From an uncultured Eubacteriales bacterium (GTDB lineage: Bacteria; Bacillota; Clostridia; UBA1381; UBA9506), in NCBI GenBank assembly GCA_902478395.1, contig CABSKZ010000033.1, positions 1 to 15,631 of the forward strand: DNA of 15,631 bases, written 5' to 3'. A program made the translations under genes and the position numbers. Below, one piece after another: positions 7,294 to 13,819 of this stretch. The notes beneath the pieces are model-generated. The model was given only the letters and a program-made list of their open reading frames with translations, was not told the DNA's origin and did no database searches. How positions within the stretch are numbered: the first letter of the stretch is position 1; every line of letters begins with the position of its first letter.

Positions 7294-8436
7294 TTACCAA
7301 AATATAACTTTGTCGCGTGTCAGCCTGTACAGTGCTTCCATATAAAAATAGTCGGCATAAATCAGTCCAACATCTCTTGTTTTATCGGCATTATAATGCG
7401 TTGCCGCGTGTTTGAGCAGATTCTGTGTTTCTTCTGAATAATCCGCACATTCCGCTTCAAGCGCCTTCAGAATTTTTATGGCTCCGTCAAAATATAAATG
7501 CTTTTCACATTCCGGGACGTTTTTAGAAAGCTCTATCAGCCCACATGCCGCGATAGCTCCGGCAGAGCTGTCCTGCCCCATTTTTTCCGGCTCGCCCCTG
7601 AAATCAATTGGGGGCACGCCCCGGTCTCCCAACGCCGCGAGGAAATAGTGCGCGCTCCGCTTCGCGGCCTGCAGGTATGCCATATTCTGTGTGTAGCGGA
7701 AGCCCAGAACCAGGCCGTACAGAACCCATGCCTGCCCGCGGGTCCAGGAGGACTCCAGGCCGCATCCCTGCGTATAGTCCAGGCATTCCTCCCGATCGTC
7801 CGCAAGTGCCCCGGTTTCGATATCCAGCTTGATAATATGGTTTGCCGAGCCATCCTCACGCAGAAGGTGTTGGATGACCGTGGCCGTATGCCGCCGCGCC
7901 ACATCTTCAAACCGCGAATCTCCCGTTGTCCCGCCGGCCCAATACAGCAAAGGAAGATTCATCATGTTGTCCGCTATCGTCCAGCCGCGTGTATCCTTGC
8001 CTGGAAGGTCGTTCCACGAACGCAGGAATGAACCGGTCGGATTGAACCGCGCCATCAGCACTGTTGCAGCACGCAGGGCGCGCCGCCTGGCGGTTTCATC
8101 TCCGGTCAGCCTGTAATCCGCGACAGAAGCAAGACTCCACACAAAGCCCACGTCGTGGGCGAGTTTTTCCGATGCCGCAAAAGCGCCGTCCAGCCGTTCT
8201 TCACAGCGGCGGGCCATCTTTTGAAACTCCTCCTCCCCACTTTTTTCATACACCAACCACAGGATTCCCGGCCAAAAGCAGTTAATCCAGTGAAATATGT
8301 TGTCTGTCAATTCATATTTGCCCGCATAGGCGATGTCCGGGAAGGAAGCGCCAATTTCATCCGCAGTTTTCCGGATTTTCTTTTCCGCTTTCCGCCAAGC
8401 CTCCTCCGCCCAGTTTTTCACACTTTCAACCGTCAT
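7294..8436 (-). CDS. Unsaturated glucuronyl hydrolase, GH88
   Basis: A 380-residue alpha6/alpha6-barrel enzyme of normal GH88 length without a signal peptide, therefore cytoplasmic. It removes the 4,5-unsaturated uronic acid from the non-reducing end of oligosaccharides made by lyases, working by hydration of the double bond. Two catalytic Asp are visible: Asp95 in LAHDVGF and Asp156 in TIADNMMNLPLLYWA. They are 61 residues apart, the same spacing as Asp88/Asp149 recalled for the Bacillus GL1 enzyme. FWPGILWL (54-61), RRHTATVIQH (181-190) and SSWTRGQAWVLYG (229-241) are also family-typical. The ATG is 4 nt past the lyase stop, with AAAGGG 8 nt upstream. Pairing with PL8 directly upstream strongly supports the role. 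Substrate preference (sulfated glycosaminoglycan or unsulfated fragments) is not resolved. Confidence 0.95.
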   Translation of the reverse strand: MTVESVKNWAEEAWRKAEKKIRKTADEIGASFPDIAYAGKYELTDNIFHWINCFWPGILWLVYEKSGEEEFQKMARRCEERLDGAFAASEKLAHDVGFVWSLASVADYRLTGDETARRRALRAATVLMARFNPTGSFLRSWNDLPGKDTRGWTIADNMMNLPLLYWAGGTTGDSRFEDVARRHTATVIQHLLREDGSANHIIKLDIETGALADDREECLDYTQGCGLESSWTRGQAWVLYGLVLGFRYTQNMAYLQAAKRSAHYFLAALGDRGVPPIDFRGEPEKMGQDSSAGAIAACGLIELSKNVPECEKHLYFDGAIKILKALEAECADYSEETQNLLKHAATHYNADKTRDVGLIYADYFYMEALYRLTRDKVIFW

Positions 8437-8440
8437 TCTG

Positions 8441-11218
8441 TCAGCCCTTTCTTTTTAAAGTTACCGTATAGGTTCTTCCCTTTTCTGTGGCAACCGTCAG
8501 TTTTGTTTTGCCTTCTTCCGTTCCACAGCTGATTCCCGCTACATTCTCGACCAGTTCAAAATCGCCGTCCAGTAAAAGGCTGACCTGAATATTTTTTTGC
8601 TGCGGTTCGCACAGGGACAGCTCAATGCCTCCGTCAATCGTTTTATAATACACAATACACGGTTCATTCGCAGTGACAATGCCCGCTGTTTTGCTGTAAG
8701 AAGCGGCTTCCGTTTTCCCCGCCGGATGGAGTTTGATATTGTTTACGATGGGGCCATACAGCGTGGTTGAGTATGCAATTGTCCGCATGGAGCTGTCTTC
8801 GTCCAGCACATATTTCTCCTTGTTTGTGTCGACTGTGGCGTTGCTGTGGACAATGGCCAGCTCGATGCCGTCCTCAATCAGTCCTGTGCCGCTGAAGGCG
8901 GCGTTCGGCAGCAAAAGCTTTGTGGTGACCCATTCGTCTGTATATTTATATGGCACAATTTCTGTCTGGCGCACGCCGGTTGACGACAAATAGCTGACGC
9001 TCCAATGGGAACCGCTCTCCGCGGCGGCATCGTCAAACCAGCAGACCTCCATTTCGACATCGCCGGAGAGCCGCTGCTCTGATACGGCAAACCCCTGCGC
9101 GCCCAAGGTCGCGTCCGCCGTAGCTACCCCAGTCTTCCCCTTGACTGTCACACCAATCGTCCTCAAAATTGTAGAGGAAATGCTTCTCGGTCGGATACCA
9201 TCATAAAAGAAGTCATTCAGCGGCAGATGCGCGCTTAAAAACGCACGGTTCTCCGGCCAGAAAACGATGCCCGTGCTGTCCGTGGAGGCGTCGTGCACCG
9301 CTTGGACCGTTTTGCTGTTCTCCAAAATGGTAATATTCTCTCCCTGCGCGTACTGTCTCACTGCGTCCGCGCTTTTATCCGGCAGCACGGCATAAGCGTA
9401 GCTTTCATTCTCCGCTCTGCTGCCATGGTTGATGTAAAGCTGAGAAAAATTAGCCGTAAGAGGGTCGGCAGATTGCGTATTGGCCAGCATATACCAGCTG
9501 CCGCCGCGTTTTTCTTTCTTCAGTTCAACCTGAGCGCTTTCCGGAAAATAGTAGCCCACGTTATCGTTTGCAATCCACTTTGTCTCCCTGCACGTTTGCT
9601 CCAGTGTCAGCGCGTCGGAAACCGCTTTGCCGTTGACCAGAATTTTTCCGCCGTTGTTAACGCGCTGGTCGATAACCGTATGCGTTTCATTTTCCGACGC
9701 GCTTTCGATGCCGCTTCCAAGGCAGACGACCTCATCATCAAAAAAGAACCAGCTCTTTTGCGCGTTCAGCGGATATGATATCTGGGAAACATTCATGGCG
9801 GAAACGCCGCCCGTCCCATCCGACACGCCGCCTACAAACGGTTCGGCCGCGTGAAAATAGGAACGGAACCGGTACGGCATCTGGTCCTTGACAACCGTCG
9901 TTCCCGCAAGCCTGAACCAGTCGAGGCAGGCAAGGGCATTAGAATTGTACAGCGGTTCTGGGTCGTTTAAAATCCACATGCTGCCCTCGCCCATGAAGAT
10001 ACTCATCATTCCGTTTCCGGTGAAGGATTCCGCAACTGTATTCCGTGAGGAACCCATACGCAGGGACACATAGCTGTTATCCGTCTTATGGATTGCCGTA
10101 TCGCCGGCATAAAAATATTTGTGGCCGGTATGCGCCTCTTTACCGCTTGCCATTCGGTTCAAAAGTTCCTGTGCCCGTTCTTTATAGGCTCCGTCCCGAT
10201 TCGCAAGAAACTTCAACCCTTCTGTAATATGGGCGGTTTGCCCCTTTGTAAACGGCCCGCTCATCGTCCGGCCGCCAAGCCCCAAATCCCGATAACCGCG
10301 GTACATGGCCCAAGAAGCCCCTTCGCAGAGGGAATTTGCAAAGAATTCCAGTGTTTTGTCGTCCGGCATAAACGCGCTGCCGTCAAGATAATTCAAAATC
10401 GTAATTGTATCCCCCACGAACGAGCTGTAATACCCATAAAAGTCCAGCATCAGGTGCGCACGGTTGCCGTCATCCTCCGTCAGCCCTTCAAAGCTGCCGC
10501 TTGTTGCCTTGAAATTATCGAGAAATTCACTGACGACATAGGCGATGTTTTCTTCATTCTGCATCAGGACCTCATAATACAGATTTCCCTTGATGGCCCA
10601 GATAGAGTTTGAGGCCCCGCCGGACAGCCCTTTCAAATACCAGTCCTGCGGATGCTGAAGGCACCATTTCAGGCTGGTCAGGCTTTCCTGGTATATGCGC
10701 TCATCTATTTTCCCTTCCACACAATATAAAATAAAGCCGATCCTGGCGGGAATCGCCAGATTCCAGTACCACCAGTTTCCAGGCGTTTGGCGTTCTCCCC
10801 CGCCCATCTTCAGCACTTTGGTTTCAATGGCCGGAAGACCGCATTCGATGGCCTCAATAATCTCTTTGCTCTCAAACAGCGGCTGGTTTGGGGTAAAGTA
10901 AGCACATGCCATGATTTTCAGCCGTTCAAAATGATCCATTGCCGGAAATAACGCAGCCGGAACGGTATCATAATCGATGTCTTTCCAGGAGCCGTCTTCT
11001 GCCATGCTGTCTATATATTCACGGGCCAAATCGTGTACCTGGCCGGGAAGATAGGCGGAGGTCTCGACAGAAATCATGTTCTGCCGGATAATCCGGGCAT
11101 CCTCACCAGGGCTTTTGGCGCATTGGCAGTTCTCCGGCGCGGCTGCTTCTGCAAAACAGCTTCCTGCAGCAAATAGGAAGCACAAAACGCAGACAATGAT
11201 TTTTTTGAAGAAATCCAT
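8441..11218 (-). CDS. Secreted polysaccharide lyase family 8 (hyaluronate/chondroitin/xanthan lyase type)
   Basis: A 925-residue secreted lyase that cleaves uronic-acid polymers by beta-elimination, giving unsaturated ends. It starts with a signal peptide (residues 1 to about 26: FFKKIIVCVLCFLFAAGS, then CFAEA). An alpha/alpha toroid follows to about 360, then the central beta-sandwich (about 385-650), an extra segment (about 655-845) and a C-terminal beta domain (to 925). Active-site candidates are NWW at 148-150 (substrate-binding aromatic patch), Asn204 in GGASNSIW, His255 and Tyr264 nine residues apart, and Arg310/Arg317 in YRDLGLGGRTMSG. This order and spacing match the PL8 Asn-His-Tyr machinery, though the usual DGSF..H and NWWDWEIG wording has drifted. 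GAGGTGAT overlaps the previous stop. There is no wall anchor; GH88 follows 4 nt later. Substrate unknown; hyaluronan, chondroitin and xanthan-like polymers are candidates. Confidence 0.92.
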   Translation of the reverse strand: MDFFKKIIVCVLCFLFAAGSCFAEAAAPENCQCAKSPGEDARIIRQNMISVETSAYLPGQVHDLAREYIDSMAEDGSWKDIDYDTVPAALFPAMDHFERLKIMACAYFTPNQPLFESKEIIEAIECGLPAIETKVLKMGGGERQTPGNWWYWNLAIPARIGFILYCVEGKIDERIYQESLTSLKWCLQHPQDWYLKGLSGGASNSIWAIKGNLYYEVLMQNEENIAYVVSEFLDNFKATSGSFEGLTEDDGNRAHLMLDFYGYYSSFVGDTITILNYLDGSAFMPDDKTLEFFANSLCEGASWAMYRGYRDLGLGGRTMSGPFTKGQTAHITEGLKFLANRDGAYKERAQELLNRMASGKEAHTGHKYFYAGDTAIHKTDNSYVSLRMGSSRNTVAESFTGNGMMSIFMGEGSMWILNDPEPLYNSNALACLDWFRLAGTTVVKDQMPYRFRSYFHAAEPFVGGVSDGTGGVSAMNVSQISYPLNAQKSWFFFDDEVVCLGSGIESASENETHTVIDQRVNNGGKILVNGKAVSDALTLEQTCRETKWIANDNVGYYFPESAQVELKKEKRGGSWYMLANTQSADPLTANFSQLYINHGSRAENESYAYAVLPDKSADAVRQYAQGENITILENSKTVQAVHDASTDSTGIVFWPENRAFLSAHLPLNDFFYDGIRPRSISSTILRTIGVTVKGKTGVATADATLGAQGFAVSEQRLSGDVEMEVCWFDDAAAESGSHWSVSYLSSTGVRQTEIVPYKYTDEWVTTKLLLPNAAFSGTGLIEDGIELAIVHSNATVDTNKEKYVLDEDSSMRTIAYSTTLYGPIVNNIKLHPAGKTEAASYSKTAGIVTANEPCIVYYKTIDGGIELSLCEPQQKNIQVSLLLDGDFELVENVAGISCGTEEGKTKLTVATEKGRTYTVTLKRKG

Positions 11219-11222
11219 AGTA

Positions 11223-11229
11223 TCACCTC
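11223..11229 (-). promoter_or_regulatory. Ribosome binding site of the PL8 lyase gene, overlapping the upstream stop
   Basis: GAGGTGA on the - strand lies about 5-7 nt before the lyase ATG at 11218. It shares bases with the TGA stop (11230-11228) of the SLH-like protein gene. Translation of the two secreted proteins is therefore likely linked. Confidence 0.8.
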
Positions 11230-13819
11230 ATTCCACGTTATTGAAGGCAAGCACGTCCATGACCTGCCCTTTCCACGCATACATCAGCACCCAGCTGGGA
11301 TTATTCGAACTTTCCGCGCCGATCAGGTCGGACATATCCATGGTTTTGATTTTCCCATGCAGACAGTCAAAAACATAGTGTGCCCGGTTTGTGAGCGGCC
11401 GCGACAAGTCAAAGTACCGTAGGTCTGTATCGTCGGCATTCATGCTGACGCAGACGATATTGCCATCGCTGCTGATGACTTTTCCATAATAAAACCAATA
11501 GGAATATGTAAAATTGGAATGGGACATGAACGGCGTTTTCATTGCACTGCGTGCCAGAACCTTCTCGACATTGTTGACCGCATTCTTCATGTTAAAGCCG
11601 CAGCGGATGACGTCACCCGCCTGGTATCCATCCAGCATCCCCGCCTTTTCGCAGACCAATTCCGTTTTTCCAGACAAGGAATATGCAGTCGCCTTCTGAA
11701 CGACTTCCTCTTCGGAATTTATCACGTTTGTAATTTTTTCAATCAGATACGGCGGATCCCAAGTATTAATTGTGCTGGGCGCATCGACATTCTTTTTTAT
11801 GCAGATCACATCCGCCTCGCCGCTCCGCGCGATATTATACGCGCTTATTTTGTAGGTCTGTCCTGAAACCAGGCTGGCCGTGGAAAGAAGCCCATAACTT
11901 TTGTCGTCGCCGCTCATGGTTTCCGGTACACCAAAAAGTGTTGTCCTGCTTCCTCTCAGCACGTAGCCGGAAAAGCTGTTCGCTTCGCCGGACCACATAA
12001 TATCGTTCCAAGCAATGTCATTGTGCAGGCTGCTGTTTTTATTTTCCTTTTTCGCGTTAAAATATTCGGTATCAACGCGGGAAATGACGCCATCCGCATT
12101 CACCATAAATTTTACCACTTTCCCGATTTCCTGCACATTTCCGGTTTCCGCTGCCCCGAACCTTGTGGCAAAATAGTTCATCAGCTTGCTTTCGTCCAGC
12201 GGATCGCCGTCTGCCACAAGCCTATCTTTAAAGCTGAATATTTTAACGTTTCCGCTGTCCGTAAGCATTCTGGCCCGCATTGCGTTGCTGATACCTTCCG
12301 CCTTCGCCAACGCAATCAGAAAGCCGTACTGCATCCCCTCCCGCGATGAAACCGGCACAGCCGCCGCGACAGCTCCATTCTCGTCCAGTAAAAAACAGAT
12401 GACGCCGCCAACTTCCGGAGCCTCGAAGGACTGTGGTTTTTCATCCTGGTTCATCAACTGCTTATAAAATTCTGAATAGGAATAGTTTTCTCCGTCTACG
12501 GAGCAGCCGTCAGTTGATAGCTCATCGACAGTCCCGGCAACCCGATTCATAACCCTGCGGACAGAAGTAAACCGGCCGGATTTATCCCGTTCTGAAACAA
12601 TCAAATCACCTGTTTTGATTTCCCGAAGTTCAAGCGGCGCCCCGTTTTCTGTTACCTGGACATCTTGGTCTTTCAATTCAATGTTCAGCAGGTTATACTG
12701 GTCGAAGATGCTTTCCGCACCGCTGTTTACCGAGCGCACCAGCGTATATCCATATTCTGTAATAATTACAATGTCGTATACGCCGTTCCCGTCCGTATCG
12801 ACCAGCTTGATTTTCCCATCCGCGATTTTAAAGTCCCCGTCCGTATAGCCGATGGCTGCAGCCTTGTTATAGAGTACATAGGCGGACTTTGAGACAGTTG
12901 CTTTTTCACTCTTTCCGGTTTCATCGTAATAGGACACCCGTGTTTTTGTTGTCGCGCCAGTGTCCAGGCTTTCTGAGCCAATCACAAGGACTTCCGTGCT
13001 GGAGCGCGCCACGACAGAAACCGCGACGCGGTCTTCTTTCTCCGTCCGGTAATATACATCCGCTTCCATTCCCAACAGTTCAAAAATTTCATCCTTGCTA
13101 AGCGTATTACTCCGGAGCAGGTAGTCGCCGTCCTTTCCCGAGAGTGTAAACGCATCGTCCGCCAGTTGGCTTTCCCCATTCAGGGCGGTATAGCCGCAGG
13201 CCGTTACCTGTCCTTGTATTTTTGACAGGCCAAGATATGCCTCGAGCAGGGTGTTATCCTTTTGCACGTCGTATTCTCCCGCCGTGCTTTCCGTCATAAC
13301 GTCAATCTTAACGGCGTTTGTTACCAGCACCGCATATTGTCTGACATTCAGATACCCGCCTCCGGACGGCACGTTTTTCGTAAGTCCGATTTTTGCAGCT
13401 ACCGCTTCTGTTCCGCCGCGTTTCTGGGCATATTCATAGTAGCCGAGCAGCTTCATCAGCATTCCAACCGCATCCTGATAGCGAATATTGTCATTCGGTA
13501 AAAAATTTCCGCTGGCGTCGCCTGCCGCGAGGCCGAGGCTTTTTACTGCCGCTATCTCATCAAAATATTCATAATCCGGCCCAACATCCCCAAATACCTG
13601 CCTGCGCAGCGCGGAGACGTCCACCCCGCTGAGCCGGGCCACGTAGGCCGCGAATTCTCCGCGCGTAAGGTTTGTGGTTTGTTCCTCCGTTTCCGGCATC
13701 ACGCCGAGGTCATACAGCAGCCTGTACTGGTCCGGTCCAGAAGCGCCGCCGTCAGACGCAAACACCACGGCAGGCACAGCCAGCAGGCAGATCAACACAA
13801 TCGCAATTAATTTTTTCAC
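11228..13819 (-). CDS. Large secreted protein with N-terminal SLH-like repeats and unrecognised beta-rich body
   Basis: An 863-residue protein beginning with a GTG start. The GTG is chosen because AGGAGG lies 7 nt upstream and the GTG overlaps the previous gene's TGA. A signal peptide covers about residues 1-21 (LIAIVLICLLAVPAVVFA). Residues about 30-175 hold three divergent SLH-type repeats (LTRGEFAAYVARLSG at 51-65; FGDVGP, SLGLAAGDASGNFLPNDNIRYQDAV at 94-118 taken in two pieces; LNVRQYAVLVTNAV at 157-170). The remaining 680 residues are beta-rich and not recognised as an enzyme. Asp341-x-Asp-Gly-Asn-Gly-x-x-Asp349 is a calcium-loop-like motif. It is placed between an SLH-anchored protein and a secreted lyase, so a surface glycan-binding or scaffold role is inferred, not shown. 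Function otherwise unknown. Confidence 0.88.
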   Translation of the reverse strand: MKKLIAIVLICLLAVPAVVFASDGGASGPDQYRLLYDLGVMPETEEQTTNLTRGEFAAYVARLSGVDVSALRRQVFGDVGPDYEYFDEIAAVKSLGLAAGDASGNFLPNDNIRYQDAVGMLMKLLGYYEYAQKRGGTEAVAAKIGLTKNVPSGGGYLNVRQYAVLVTNAVKIDVMTESTAGEYDVQKDNTLLEAYLGLSKIQGQVTACGYTALNGESQLADDAFTLSGKDGDYLLRSNTLSKDEIFELLGMEADVYYRTEKEDRVAVSVVARSSTEVLVIGSESLDTGATTKTRVSYYDETGKSEKATVSKSAYVLYNKAAAIGYTDGDFKIADGKIKLVDTDGNGVYDIVIITEYGYTLVRSVNSGAESIFDQYNLLNIELKDQDVQVTENGAPLELREIKTGDLIVSERDKSGRFTSVRRVMNRVAGTVDELSTDGCSVDGENYSYSEFYKQLMNQDEKPQSFEAPEVGGVICFLLDENGAVAAAVPVSSREGMQYGFLIALAKAEGISNAMRARMLTDSGNVKIFSFKDRLVADGDPLDESKLMNYFATRFGAAETGNVQEIGKVVKFMVNADGVISRVDTEYFNAKKENKNSSLHNDIAWNDIMWSGEANSFSGYVLRGSRTTLFGVPETMSGDDKSYGLLSTASLVSGQTYKISAYNIARSGEADVICIKKNVDAPSTINTWDPPYLIEKITNVINSEEEVVQKATAYSLSGKTELVCEKAGMLDGYQAGDVIRCGFNMKNAVNNVEKVLARSAMKTPFMSHSNFTYSYWFYYGKVISSDGNIVCVSMNADDTDLRYFDLSRPLTNRAHYVFDCLHGKIKTMDMSDLIGAESSNNPSWVLMYAWKGQVMDVLAFNNVE

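Noticed and set aside
6203..8121. Further TAATCCGC copies at 6203, 7439 and 8114, considered as extra operator sites
   Set aside because: All lie within coding sequence where GCG GAT TAT/C encodes Ala-Asp-Tyr on the - strand. None is palindromic as at 15583-15594, so codon usage explains them.
13038..13819. Idea that the 863-residue protein is a standard SLH-anchored enzyme
   Set aside because: The N-terminal repeats are only SLH-like and diverged, and no catalytic motif of any glycosidase or lyase family could be seen in the remaining sequence.
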